NCBI GenBank assembly: GCA_020796225.1
Contig: CM036755.1
Location: 19,152,817 to 19,216,816, forward strand
Direction: 5' to 3'
Source of the DNA: Arion vulgaris
Lineage: Eukaryota > Mollusca > Gastropoda > Stylommatophora > Arionidae
Length of the DNA: 64,000 nt
Made by a program: the position numbers and the translations under genes
Part shown: in pieces, positions 37,502 through 48,555 of the stretch
Numbering within the stretch: position 1 is the stretch's first letter
How the letters are laid out: each line of letters opens with the position of its first letter
Notes under the pieces: model-generated
The model's database searches: none
Seen by the model: only the letters and a program-made list of their open reading frames with translations
What the model was told of the DNA's origin: nothing

Positions 37502-37624
37502 CACTAAAACAAGTTGCGTCCCTTAGTTGAAAAAGAAAACACTAAAAAATACACGCAATATTGAAAATGGTAGAGGGAACAAAATAATTAAAACTGGTTA
37601 AAAAAAAAATATATATAATAATTC
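37502..37624 (-). promoter_or_regulatory. Immediate 5' flank / possible 5' UTR of VIRMA
   Basis: AT-rich sequence directly upstream of the start codon, bounded by a LINE fragment at 37625. No TATA box or initiator stands out. The transcription start could lie here or beyond the LINE. The assignment is by position only. Confidence 0.3.
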
Positions 37625-37935
37625 CTCTCGTACCGTTATACGTTACATCGGGCCTGCAAGTAATTTCTCCATACCGCTCTATCCTGTGCAACCCGCTCAA
37701 TCTCCTCCAAGGAACTGAGACCGTTATTTCCTGCCTCAGCAAAGTTCGTTTCAGGGTCTCCTTAGGTCGACCTCTCTTTCTTGAACCCTTTGCATCCCAC
37801 TTCAATGTCTGCTTTGATATTCGTTGATCATTTCTCCTTAAGGTGTGTCCAACATATCTCCATCTTCTCTTTCTTATAACAGTTGTCACTAGTGGTTGAC
37901 CAGACATTCTTGCTTTCTATATCTTTAGTCATTTT
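37625..37935 (-). repeat. LINE C-terminal fragment next to the VIRMA start
   Basis: The minus strand encodes RKRRWRYVGHTLRRNDQRIS then KGSRKRGRPKETLKRTLLRQ and a final VTYNGTRGI. The frame is open over 121 codons. Its 3' end points toward VIRMA exon 1. Confidence 0.8.
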
Positions 37936-37939
37936 CCAA

Positions 37940-38585
37940 CTCTCGCTGGAATATGTAAGTATTGATACAGCATTTGAATTGAAAATTCGTAATTTAGTTT
38001 TAATACTATATAACTTGCAGTTTCATATTTTATTTAGACTTTTAAAAGCTGATGTTGCTTTGACAATTTGTATCATAATTTCTTTTTTAACATTTCCTGT
38101 GCAATCAAAATAAAAAAAACAGAACAGGACAACAAATAGGGATACATACATTCATATTTTACTTATGCACAGAAATATGGACAATGAACAAGCGGCCAGA
38201 AAGCAAAATTTTAGTTTTATTGTCGATTTATAAAGAACTGGACGATTTCATAGACACAGAAACAAACAAATGGAGAAGTTGTACAAATTAGAAATGTACA
38301 AGAAATTGTTCAATGAAATTAAACAAACAAATAAAGTCGAACACAAAGTGACCTCTATGTGACGCATGCCTATGTCATCTCTATTGAGTAGCTGAGATGT
38401 CCAAGCGTCAACTGCCACTGACAAACCTAAACAAATCCTAAGGCACGTGTCCTAAAATGGTTGAAAATATTCCTTATACGGTATGACCTCACCGCATGTA
38501 GAGAAGAGGTGGGGAAGTCGATAACGAAGTCGTATCTTCACTTTTTTGGTAATAATTATCACTTCTCGTAGAAATTCCTGGGATC
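37940..38585. other. Upstream intergenic segment, no assignable feature
   Basis: AT-rich with one open frame of 76 codons on the plus strand (37883-38113) that resembles nothing I know. Confidence 0.4.
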
Positions 38586-38587
38586 CT

Positions 38588-38838
38588 TCTTCTTTTTCAA
38601 ACGCTCCATATCGACCACTTGTTAACCCCTCTTTGTGATTTGTATGTGATCCGAACCTAAGAGCGATTGTACGTTGTGCCAGTTATTCGCCTACAAGTAA
38701 GCCAGCACATCCGATTTCTGCGACGTTTTTTATTTACTAGTGTATCTTCACTAGGCCCCTACCTATGTCGCCTCTGATGACATGCCTTGTAGGTCACAGT
38801 GTTACTATTATTTGTTCCCTTGCGGGCCCCGGCAACAC
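38588..38838 (-). repeat. SINE-like repeat, family A copy, minus orientation
   Basis: Full-length reverse copy: CGCTCCATATCGACCACTTG, CCAGCACATCCGATTTCTGC, GACATGCCTTGTAGGTCAC and GCGGGCCCCGGCAACAC. Confidence 0.85.
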
Positions 38839-39085
38839 ACGGACGACCAGGGGTTTGAGGTATGGACCAACAAATTGTCGGTAAACTCACGACAAGTGGT
38901 GTTGGACTATAGGTTCCCTGGCCCCAGATCAGTACTTGAGGTTCTAAATTACAAGTACCTCTGCAGTCAGTGCAAGGCCTGGCTGAATGACGAGTTACAC
39001 CGGTGACAAGAAAAAGAAAGCCTTCGGGCAAAAATCAGTCCATATTAGTCGCTATGACTACGGCTAAATTCAAAGCAATAAAATG
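38839..39085 (+). repeat. Dispersed repeat I copy
   Basis: ATTACAAGTACCTCTGCAGT, GTGACAAGAAAAAGAAAGCC and AAAAATCAGTCCATATTAG match 8875-9012. Confidence 0.65.
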
Positions 39086-39094
39086 GGAGATACA

Positions 39095-39153
39095 TTTTTT
39101 AACTCACAATCTCACCGTTTTACTCACCCTCTCTAGTCACCCAAGATACCATA
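39095..39153. repeat. Left remnant of the 34-bp minisatellite
   Basis: TACTCACCCTCTCTAGTCAC then CCAAGATACCATA. It matches the unit of the array at 46376-46740 across the Tigger insertion. Confidence 0.75.
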
Positions 39154-39509
39154 CAGTAGAACCCGGTTATGTCGCCGGCCTAGGGGTTTGCCAAAAAGCG
39201 TCGGGATAACCGATGATCGAGATAAACGAAAACCAATATGGCGGCAAAATATTAACATGTGCTTGAAATTTCTTTATGTACATGATGTGCGTTAATAAAT
39301 GAGAATGTACATGCACGTGTTATTTGTTTGATGAAGCGATCGGCATGCTATAAAAATGTACATACATGTTTGCTAACAACAAAAGGCATATGTGCACCAA
39401 CTAACAGCAGAAATTTACCAATATAAAATAAAAACCACCGTCGATTCTCGATACAAACCTTTATTTATACAAACTGACACAGCTCTGAAAAGTATCGTAC
39501 ACGTGGTTA

Positions 39510-39944
39510 CTATGGTTTCTTTACAAAGTCTAAAATGCTTTGTTGCTTTTTGCCTTTAACAGTCTGCTTGAAAACAAATGCTTCAATATTATTTATGCTG
39601 TCTAAAACAGTTTCATCTCCTACAAAAGAACCATACCGTCGAATTTTCTGTAGCATTTCTACCACCTCACCAGCTGAGGGAATTGGTTCCAAATCTTCGT
39701 CCGCATCTTCTTCATCTTCTTTGTCATTGCCGCATGCAGATGTGCTTGCCAGTGCTGACTGCACACTTGATACAATGTCTTCATCGGTGATCACGCCATC
39801 AGTAACGACGTCTTTGTCGATTTCTATGTAATCTCGGAATTCCTGGACAGTGATGGCTAACTCCTGTGCCTCCTCTTCCAAGATAGCATCTGTAAGGCTT
39901 GATTTTTCTGCCACTTCCGCGAGTTCTTCTGCGGCTGCACGGAA
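39510..39944 (-). pseudogene. Tigger transposase, C-terminal part
   Basis: The minus strand continues the transposase after the Penelope insertion. It reads FRAAAEELAEV, an acidic stretch (NDKEDEEDADEDLEPIPSAG), a helical segment (VVEMLQKIRRYGSFVGDETV) and the typical end KKQQSILDFVKKP before a stop at 39510. The frame from the target duplication to the stop is open. Confidence 0.85.
39933..39944. repeat. Target site duplication, left copy (12 bp)
   Basis: GGCTGCACGGAA, identical to 44802-44813. The two copies join the Tigger transposase frame exactly across the insertion. Confidence 0.92.
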
Positions 39945-40387
39945 TATTCAGTATATATATATGGAACTGCAGTAAAACTATTTGATTGGCAAAACACATA
40001 ATTACAAAGTACTGTAGTTTTACAAATTACAAAAACAAGGACAAAATACAGCAACGTTTCGACCAACAAGGCCTTTATCAAGCAAACGAACAAACAGGAG
40101 TGACAAATTAAAATGAAACACAAATGGACGACCAAATACAAACGTATCTAAGGAAAATCTGGAATAAAAACGAATAACGAAATAAATGTAACACAGAAAA
40201 CACACATAAAAACTAGAAATAGAAAGGAAAGAAACAATGAAACATCTAGTAAATATATAACTTGAATACATGCAACATATACCCATATAGATTACAAAGC
40301 ATGGGAAGAGAAAGTACTAAGAAGCATAAGAATGTAATACATGCAACATATACCCATAGAGATTGCAAAGCATGGGAAGAGAAAGTA

Positions 40388-41341
40388 CTAAGAAGCATAA
40401 GAATGTAATACGTTGAGCCCGCGTGGTCGCAAGGTACCATACAAAGAAATCAACCGATTCTCCAGAGCAAATCGACTACGATCATCAGAGGAACATGATC
40501 GGATGGCTGTGACCTGGACATCGCAAGCTCCTGAATGGCCAGTATCATTGAAATGGGTAGCTACAGGGTCACAGAGCATTGGCGTATATCGCGCAAGTGT
40601 TGGGCGAATCGGTCACTGAGTCTCCTGCCGGTTTCCCCAATATAGGCCTTGTTGCACCGCTTGCAGATAATGGCATAGATAATATTACGGACTCGCACGT
40701 GAAACTGTCTTCAACAACGAACGTGGCTTTGGAAAAGACACCGTGCGGGTCTGTATTACATAAGCACAAGTGTTGCAGCGCCGACGGCCACACTGGATGG
40801 TGCCAAAATGACTCTGGATGTTAGGCTTGAGGCGACTGTGAACCAACATATCCTTAAGGCTTCTGTCCCGTCTGTACGCCACCAAAGGATAGTGTTGGAA
40901 GATTGAACGTGTATCAGGATCAGACTGAAGAATGGAGAGATGACGGAATAAGACTTTGCGAGTAGAATATTTAGCGAACATACTCGTGTCATGACATTGG
41001 TCAGTGTCAACCTGGTTCCGAAAATGACATTTCAGCCGTAAGCCACGGTGAAAACGGTGCACATCTTGAAGAGTAGAGTAGTGGTCAATGGTGGGTCGGA
41101 GAGGAACAAACTTGAGACCCTTACTTAAAACACATCTCTCGCTGTCCGATAAGGGAAGGTCTGGAGGGATGCAAACCACCTGTGTGGGAGGAGAAGATCG
41201 TAGTGGACAATTGGAAGGAGTGGTAGAAGGTACAGGGCGAAGAAGGTTAAGTTTTTGTTGGTGATGGGTGCACATACACTCAAGTAGTTGTCTGTTAAGA
41301 ACATGTAAACATGATTGGACACCCAACCCTGGTGTCTCCAA
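40388..41341 (-). pseudogene. Penelope-like ORF, inverted copy lacking the reverse transcriptase
   Basis: The minus strand is open from 41341 to 40685 (218 codons). It begins with an N-terminal domain (SERCVLSKGLKFVPLRPTID, HRFHRGLRLKCHF). At TSMFAKYSTR it jumps directly to KVLFRHLSILQSDPDTRSIF, which lies beyond the reverse transcriptase in block 2. The cysteine motif CGRRRCNTC and the GIY-YIG part (to about 40388) follow with frame breaks. The N-terminal part exists only here, so block 2 has lost it. Confidence 0.82.
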
Positions 41342-43308
41342 CGCTCTTGATCTCTACATCAAGAATACTTTACACGATATTGGACTGCTCCACCCCAAAC
41401 GCCTAGGGCATTCTAACATGTCTCCGTCCGAGTTTCGTGCTCTATCACACCTCCGTCGACGTGATGACATTGTTATCAAACCCGCCGATAAAGGCGGTGC
41501 AATAGTGGTATGGAGTAAAGAACTATACCTTCAGGAAGGCCGCAACCAATTACTTGACACCCAATTCTATAAAACTAGTTCTTCTGATGTCACACTATCT
41601 AACAATAGTAAAGTCCGTACAGTAATTAAGAACTTAATTGCCTCTAACGACCTTCCTACCGGCGCATCATCACTTTGTGTCATCGATAGCTGTTTAGGAA
41701 AACCCGCCTTTTATATGCTCCCCAAAATTCATAAACTGAACAATCCGGGTAGGCCCATCGTTTCTGCTTGCTCTTGTCCTACGGAACATATCTCCGAATT
41801 TCTTGATAGTATCTTCAATCCTATAGTCACCACACTACCTTCATTCTTGAAAGATACGAACCACACCTTGTCTGTTTTTCGTCTATTGAGTTGTTGCCTG
41901 GCAGGACTTACCGTCTCTTCCTCCTTGATGTGTGCTCATTGTACACCTCCATACCTCATTCCGACGGACTTCAAGCTCTCCAGTTCTTTCTCGACAGGAG
42001 AACTAACCCACTTGTCTCCACCTCGGCTCTCCTTCGTCTTGCAGAACTAGTTCTAACTCTCAACTCCTTTCAGTTCAATGACCAGTTCTTTGAGCAGATC
42101 AGTGGGGTCGCCATGGGTACTAAAATGGGACCCAGTTATGCTTGTCTATTCATGGGTCATCTTGAGCACCTAGTATGGAATTCCTATGATGGCCCTCTTC
42201 CGTCTGTGTATCATAGATACATTGATGATTGTATTGGCATTACCGATATGCCTGAAGCCGATTTGTCACGCTTCATTAATTTCATTAATGTCTTCAATCC
42301 GGCTATTCGGTTTACATCTCACATCTCTACCTCTTGTGTCAACTTTCTTGACATCACTATCACTATCAGCCTATCCACCATCACTACATCAGTATACTAC
42401 AAGCCTACTGATGCACATAGTTTTCTTCTTTATACCTCTTCCCATTCCCAGGCTTGTCGTGATTCTTTACCATTCTCTCAACTCTTGCGCCTTCGTCGCC
42501 TCTGTAGCGAGGACGACGATTTCCTCGATAGAGCTCACGAGATGCTGGATTTCTTTCGTAAGCGCTTATACCCGGATAAGGTGTTTGCTTCTGCTATGCG
42601 GCGCGTTCAGCAAATTTCTCGCCAGGAGGCTCTCTCTAACCAGCATAGAACTTCCAATTCTGACAGGGTGAAACTTGTCTTAACTTTCCACCCTCATAGT
42701 TCCCTTGTGAAGAAAGTCTTATTCCGTCATCTCTCCATTCTTCAGTCTGATCCTGATACACGTTCAATCTTCCAACACTATCCTTTGGTGGCGTACAGAC
42801 GGGACAGAAGCCTTAAGGATATGTTGGTTCACAGTCGCCTCAAGCCTAATATCCAGAGTCATTTTGGCACCATCCAGTGTGGCCGTCGGCGCTGCAACAC
42901 TTGTGCTTATGTATTACAGACCCGCACGGTGTCTTTTCCAAAAGCCACGTTCGTTGTTGAAGACAGTTTCACGTGCGAGTCCGTAATATTATCTATGCCA
43001 TTATCTGCAAGCGGTGCAACAAGGCCTATATTGGGGAAACCGGCAGGAGACTCAGTGACCGATTCGCCAAACACTTGCGCGATATACGCCAATGCTCTGT
43101 GACCCCTGTAGCTACCCATTTCAATGATACTGGCCATTCAGGAGCTTGCGATGTCCAGGTCACAGCCATCCGATCATGTTCCTCTGATGATCGTAGTCGA
43201 TTTGCTCTGGAGAATCGGTTGATTTCTTTGTATGGTACCTTGCGACCACGCGGCTCAACGTATTACATTCTTATGCTTCTTAGTACTTTCTCTTCCCATG
43301 CTTTGTAA
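41341..43308 (+). pseudogene. Penelope-like reverse transcriptase with GIY-YIG endonuclease, frameshifted
   Basis: In order it shows DIVIKPADKGGAIVVWSKEL (near 41470), AFYMLPKIHKLNNPGRPIVS, RT motif A LLDVCSLYTSIP, motif B GVAMGTKMGPSYACLF and motif C YIDD (42218-42229), then NFLDITI. The linker has CGRRRCNTC. The GIY-YIG domain reads IIYAIICKRCNKAYIGETGR, THFNDTGHSG and LENRLISLYG. Two frame changes break it, near 41890-41905 and at the CC of 42981-42982. At the second site the third block and related copies have CCC. The N-terminus is missing on this strand. Penelope elements encode this RT-endonuclease pair for target-primed insertion. Confidence 0.9.
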
Positions 43309-43740
43309 TCTCTATGGGTATATGTTGCATGTATTACATTCTTATGCTTCTTAGTACTTTCTCTTCCCATGCTTTGTAATCTATATGGGTATATGTTGCA
43401 TGTATTCAAGTTATATATTTACTAGATGTTTCATTGTTTCTTTTCTATTTCTAGTTTTTATGTGTGTTTTTGTGTTACATTTATTTCGTTATTCGTTTTT
43501 ATTCCAGATTTTCCTTAGATACGTTGGTATTTGGTCGTCCATTTGTGTTTCATTTTAATTTGTCACTCCTGTTTGTTCGTTTGCTTGATAAATGCCTTGT
43601 TGGTCGAAACGTTGCTGTTTATCGTCACTGTTTATGTATTTTGTAAAACTATAGTACTTTGTTTGTACGTGTTTCAAGTATATATATATGGAACTGCAGT
43701 AAAACTATTTGATTAGCAAAACACGTAATTACAAAGTACT

Positions 43741-44395
43741 GTAACCAGTCAGAATAGGACTACTAACTCTGACAGAGTAAAACTTATCTTAACTTACCAC
43801 CCCATAGTTCCCTGGTGAAAAATGTTTTATTCCGTCATCTGTCTCTCCTTAGATCAGATCCTGAGACCCGTTCTGTCTTCCCCAACTATCCTTTGGTGTC
43901 TTACAGACGGAACAGAAGTCTTAAGGATATGTTGGTACACAGTCGCCTTAAGTCCAATATCCAAACTCATTTTGGCACTGTCCAGTGTGGTCGTGGGCGT
44001 TGCAACACGTGTGCTTATGTGATACAGACGCGTACTGTATCTTTTCCTTTAGGCACGTTTCTTATTGACGATGGGTTCACATGCGAGTCCCGTAATCTTA
44101 TCTATGCCATTATCTGTAAGCGGTGTAACAAGGCTTATATCGGCGAGACAGGCAAGAGGCTCAGTGACCGATTCGCCCAACACTTACGCGACATACGCCA
44201 ATGCTCTGTGACCCTGTAGCCACCCATTTCAATGATACTGGCCATTTAGGTGCTCACGATGTCCAGGTCACAGCCATCCGATCATGTTCCTCGGATGATC
44301 GCAGTCGATTTGCTCTGGAGAATCGGTTGATTTCTGTGTATGGTACCTTGCGACCACGCGGGCTCAACGTATTACATTCTTATGCTTCTTAGTAC
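43741..44395 (+). pseudogene. Penelope-like GIY-YIG endonuclease fragment, tandem copy
   Basis: Open from 43815 to 44219: VLFRHLSLLRSDPETRSVFP, CGRGRCNTC, then NLIYAIICKRCNKAYIGETG and DRFAQHLRDIRQCSV. A lost C near 44210 shifts the frame, after which THFNDTGHLGAHDVQVT and LENRLISVYG continue. It is several percent diverged from block 2, so it is a separate template or an older copy. Confidence 0.85.
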
Positions 44396-44801
44396 TTTCT
44401 CTTCCCATGCTTTGTAATCTATATGGGTATATGTTGCATGTATTCATGTTATATTCCATTCTTATGCTTCTTAGTACTTTCTCTTCCCATGCTTTGTAAT
44501 CTATATGGGTATATGTTGCATGTATTCAAGTTATATATTTACTAGATGTTTCATTGTTTCTTTTCCTTTCTATTTCTAGTTTTTATGTGTGTTTTCTGTG
44601 TTACATTTATTTCGTTATTCGTTTTTATTCCAGATTTTCCTTAGATACGTTTGTATTTGGTCGTCCATTTGTGTTTCATTTTAATTTGTCACTCCTGTTT
44701 GTTCGTTTGCTTGATAAAGGCCTTGTTGGTCGAAACGTTGCTGTATTTTGTCATTGTTTTTGTAATTTGTAAAACTACAGTACTTTGTAATTACGTGTTT
44801 T

Positions 44802-44813
44802 GGCTGCACGGAA
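44802..44813. repeat. Target site duplication, right copy (12 bp)
   Basis: GGCTGCACGGAA, identical to 39933-39944. Confidence 0.92.
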
Positions 44814-45943
44814 CTGTGCCTGAAACTCATCATCGGAAATATCCTGAATGACGCAGTGCATCCAGCAGTTTGAGATTGTTTCCTTCTTCACGTCATTCCA
44901 GGTTGATCTCAGGAAGTTCATTGCATCTAGAAGGGAAAGGGTGTACTGTGCCTTCTTTTCATCATGGAGTAGGTATTGGCGCATCAACATTTTCCTGTAG
45001 TACACCTTAAGCACTTGGATTATCCCCTGGTCCATTGGTTGGAGCTTACTCGTTGTGTTAGGTGGGAGGTAAAAGATCTTAATGGCCTTGAGACCAGGAA
45101 CATCCGGATGAGCTCTACAGTTGTCCACGATCAGTGCCACCTTCCTTTTCTCTGCTTGGAACTTCCTGTCCCACTTTTTCACCCATGCACTGAATAGATC
45201 TCCTGTGATCCAGGCGCTTGGCTAGCCATCGTAATCACATTGGAGAACTTTGGTCTGCTTAAAGCATCTGGGATTCTTGGACTTTCCTATAACGTAGAGC
45301 GGGTTTTGGCTTCCATCCATGTTAGCAGCAACTAGCACTGTAAGTCGGTCCTTCGACTTTTTCCAGCCGTGACAAGCCTCCCCACGAAACGCAATAGTCT
45401 TGTCTGGAAGGCATTTCCAAAACACCCCAGTTTCATCAGCATTAAAAATGTTCCGAGTCTCATAGGTATCCAAAATTGTGCGCATTTGAGTCTTCAGCCA
45501 TGAATCCAATTGTTCCTGTTGAACCGCAGTGCTCTCTCCACAAATTGCTTTGAAGACAATGTTGTGCCTCTTTTTTGAAACGATCCAGCCACCCCTGACT
45601 TGCTTTAAAGTCAGGGTGTCCTACTTTGCAGCAAGGATGTCCGCCTTCTCCATCAGCAAGGGACCATTGACGGGAAGGTTTGTTGCTCGCGTATTTGTGA
45701 ACCATTGAAACACTGCATCGTCGACATCTTTATGCTCAGCCACTCTAAGTTTTTTTCTTGCTGGATCAAAGACAGACTTCTATCCCGTCTGCCTTCTTTT
45801 TCCATCCCGAAATGGTGTTTGCTGGAATGCCATGCTGACGACTGAGGTCTGCCGGTTTTGTTCCTTTTTTCTAGCTGCAGTATGATTTCATACTTTTTCT
45901 CTATTGACTGATTCTCCAGTTTTCTCTTAACACCTCCAGACAT
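44802..45943 (-). pseudogene. Tigger transposase, N-terminal and catalytic part, frameshifted
   Basis: It starts at 45943 with MSGGVKRKLENQSIEKKYEI, a CENP-B/psq-type helix-turn-helix start. It continues through a WLDRFKK segment in another frame. The DDE triad is visible as IFNADETGVFWKCLP (about 45430), VALIVDNCRAHPDVPG (about 45120) and TTSKLQPMDQGIIQ (about 45045). At least three frame changes break it, so it is not functional here. The reading ends at the Penelope insertion within QFRAA. Confidence 0.88.
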
Positions 45944-46375
45944 TTTTAGAATGGAAAAAATAAACAGAATAGCTACAGCATATTATCCTTCAGACAAGGA
46001 ACTCACGTGAACTCAGCACATGCGCTGTGAACCAAGTACGGTAAATAAAAAAATCAAAATACCGTGTTCTTGCAAAATGGGATCTCCATTCCCACGAAAG
46101 AAACTTACATGAGTCAACACCTGCCAATATTGGACTGTATATATTACTGTAGCATAAGTTAACACCCATGGTCATGGGGATCGAGATAACCAACGTTAAG
46201 TGGCAAATTTGGCCCTCTTTTGTGCTCGAGATATTAGGGTTCGGCGACATAAAAGAATCGAGATATCCGATGAGAAAATGCTAAGACAAAGAGAGAATTT
46301 GGCGGTTCCACTTCAAAAGCGTCGACTTAATAGGGTTGGCGAGTTAACCGAGGTCGAGATAAGTGGGTTATACTG

Positions 46376-46740
46376 TATATGCTCACATTCTCTAGTCACC
46401 CGTATATCATATATGCTCACCTTCTCTAGTCACCCATATACCATATATGCTCACCTTCTCTAGTCACCCATATACCATATATGCTCACCTTCTCTAGTCA
46501 CCCATATACCATATATACTCACCTTCTCTAGTCACCCATATACCATATATGCTCACCTTCTCTAGTCACCCATATACCATATATACTCACCTTCTCTAGT
46601 CACCCATATACCATATATACTCACCTTCTCTAGTCACCCATATACCATATATGCTCACCCTCTATAGTCACCCATATACCATATATACTCACCTTCTCTA
46701 GTCACCCATATACCATATATACTCACCCTCTCAGTACGAT
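46376..46740. repeat. Minisatellite, 34-bp unit, about 11 copies
   Basis: Units of CTCACCTTCTCTAGTCACCC plus ATATACCATATATG. The same unit lies at 39095-39153 on the other side of the Tigger. Confidence 0.93.
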
Positions 46741-46817
46741 AGTCAAACATACCTAAAATTACGCATGTGCGTGCTCCACGTGCAATTCAGCACCAGTGAA
46801 AAACGGGAATACCGTGG

Positions 46818-46828
46818 AATTAATCATT
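46818..46828. repeat. Target site duplication of second Penelope copy, left
   Basis: AATTAATCATT, identical to 48545-48555. Confidence 0.75.
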
Positions 46829-47029
46829 TCACAAAATAGATGAGACTGCAGTAAAACTATTTGATGGCCCCCTTCCGTCTGTCTATTACAGATACATTGA
46901 TGACTGTATTGGCATTACTGATATGCCTGAAGTCGATTTGTCACACTTCATAAATTTCATTAATGTTTTCAACCCTTCTATTCGTTTTACTTCTCACATC
47001 TCCACTACTTGTGCCAATTTTCTTGACAT

Positions 47030-47297
47030 TCATCATCATCATCAAGGTGCATATCCTTTATAGGGCGTTGCTCTCTTTGCAGAGCATTTGAAATTCACTC
47101 TGTCTCTTGCCAGTTCACCCACTTCGTCGATGGTCATGTTCATGGTTTCTTTAATATCTTGTAGCCATCTTCTTCTTGGTCTGCATCTGCGTCCTGGGAC
47201 CCTGCCCTCTAGTATTGTTCTTTCCAGGCCATCGTGACGATTGATGTGACCAAAGTATGTAATTTTTCTGTATAGTATGTTGTTTATCAGCCATATC
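47030..47297 (-). repeat. LINE C-terminal fragment inserted in the Penelope copy
   Basis: The reverse of 10620-10875, starting CATCATCATCATCAAGGTGC and containing ATCTTGTAGCCATCTTCTTC. It interrupts the NFLDI-TTSVYY region of the Penelope ORF. Confidence 0.8.
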
Positions 47298-47406
47298 TAT
47301 CACCATATACCTATCCACTATCACTACATCAGTATATTACAAGCCTACTGATGCACATAGTTTTCTCCTTTATACTTCTTCCCATCCCTAAGCTTGTCGT
47401 GACTCT

Positions 47407-48216
47407 TTGCCATTCTCGCAGCTCTTGCTCCTTCGTCGCCTTTGTAGCGAGGACGATGATTTTCTTGATAGAGCTCGCGAGATTCTTGATTTCTTCCGCA
47501 GACGCCTATACCCGGAGAAGGTACTTGTATCTGCTATGCATCGAGTTCATAAAATCACTCGACAGCAAGCCCTTACCAGCCAGCATAGGACTACTAACTC
47601 TGACAGAGTAAAACTTATCTTAACTTTCCACCCCCATAGTTCACTGGTTAAAAATATTTTATTCCGTCATCTGTCTATCCTTAAGTCAGATCCTGAGACC
47701 CGTTCAGTCTTCCCCAACTATCCTTTGGTGGCTTACAGACGGGACAGAAGTCTTAAGGATATGTTGGTACACAGTCGCCTTAAGTCCAATATCCAGACTC
47801 ATTTTGGCACTGTCCAGTGTGGCGTTGCAACACGTGTGCTTATGTCATACAGACGCGTACTGTATCTTTTCCTTTAGCCACGTTTGTTATTGAAGATGGT
47901 TTCACATGCGAGTCCGTATCTTATCTATGCCATTATCTGTAAGCGGTGTAACACGGCTTATATCGGCGAGACAGGCAAGAGGCTCAGTGACCGATTTGCC
48001 CAACACTTGCGCGACATACGCCAGTGCTCTGTGACCCCTGTAGTCACCCATTTCAATGATACTGGCAATTTAAGAGCTCACGATGTCCAGGTCACAGCCA
48101 TCCGATCATGTTCCTCGGATAATCGCAGTCGATTTGCTCTGGAGAATCGGTTAATTTCGTTGTATGGTACCTTGCGACCACGTGGGCTCAACGTATTACA
48201 TTCCTATGCTTTTTAG
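47407..48216 (+). pseudogene. Penelope-like linker and GIY-YIG remnant
   Basis: Open from 47407 to about 47860: PFSQLLLLRRLCSEDDDFLD, DRVKLILTFHPHSSLVKNIL and HFGTVQCG. A deletion inside the cysteine motif shifts the frame. The GIY-YIG part resumes at 47884-48216 (IYAIICKRCNTAYIGETGKR). Non-functional. Confidence 0.85.
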
Positions 48217-48544
48217 TACTTTCTCTTCCCATGTCTTGTAATCGATATGGGCATATGTTGCATGTATTCAAGTTATATATTTACTAGATTTTTCATTGTT
48301 TTTCTTCCTTTCTATTTCTAGTTTTTGTGTGTGTTTTTGTGTTACATTTATTTCGTTATTCGTTTTTATTCTCAGATTTTCATTAGAAGCGTTTGTATGT
48401 AGTCGTCCATATGTTATTTTTTTAATTTGTCACTCCTGTTGTTCGATTGCTTGATAAAGGCCTTGTTGGTCGAAACGTTGCTGTATTTTGTCATTGTTTT
48501 TGTAATTTGTAAAATTACAGTACTTTGTGATTACGTGTTTTGCC

Positions 48545-48555
48545 AATTAATCATT
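48545..48555. repeat. Target site duplication of second Penelope copy, right
   Basis: AATTAATCATT, identical to 46818-46828. Confidence 0.75.

Larger units (their letters stand above)
39945..44801 (+). mobile_element. Penelope-like element, composite insertion
   Basis: A 4,857-bp insertion in three blocks. (1) 39945 to about 41340 is on the minus strand: terminal region, GIY-YIG part, then an N-terminal part. (2) About 41341-43690 is on the plus strand: reverse transcriptase, GIY-YIG domain and terminal region. (3) 43741-44801 is on the plus strand: a second GIY-YIG part and terminal region. The terminal region (GATAAAGGCCTTGTTGGTCG, then ACAGTACTTTGTAATTACG) ends blocks 2 and 3 and, inverted, begins block 1. 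Penelope-like elements are known for tandem and inverted partial copies and for variable target duplications. Confidence 0.9.
39154..46375 (-). mobile_element. Tigger/pogo (Tc1-mariner) DNA transposon, interrupted
   Basis: The ends CAGTAGAACCCGGTTATGTC at the left and, read inward from the right, CAGTATAACCCACTTATCTC form the terminal inverted repeat. TA is present on both sides (39152-39153 and 46376-46377), as expected for pogo-like elements. Removing the Penelope insertion leaves about 2.35 kb, the usual size of Tigger. The transposase runs on the minus strand from 45943 to 44802 and resumes at 39944 down to 39510. Confidence 0.88.
46829..48544 (+). mobile_element. Second Penelope-like element, 5'-deleted and decayed
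   Basis: Begins with the terminal words GACTGCAGTAAAACTATTTG, then joins the reverse transcriptase at the YIDD region (CATTGATGACTGTATTGG). It runs through the linker and the GIY-YIG part (RCNTAYIGETGKRLSDRFAQ, LENRLISLYGTLRPRG) to the end GATTACGTGTTTTGCC. AATTAATCATT flanks it at 46818-46828 and 48545-48555. A LINE piece interrupts it. Confidence 0.85.

Noticed and set aside
36279..36491. Plus-strand open frame of 70 codons
   Set aside because: Antisense to a LINE fragment whose minus-strand reading gives the recognised TLKVSL-LAQDRP motif.
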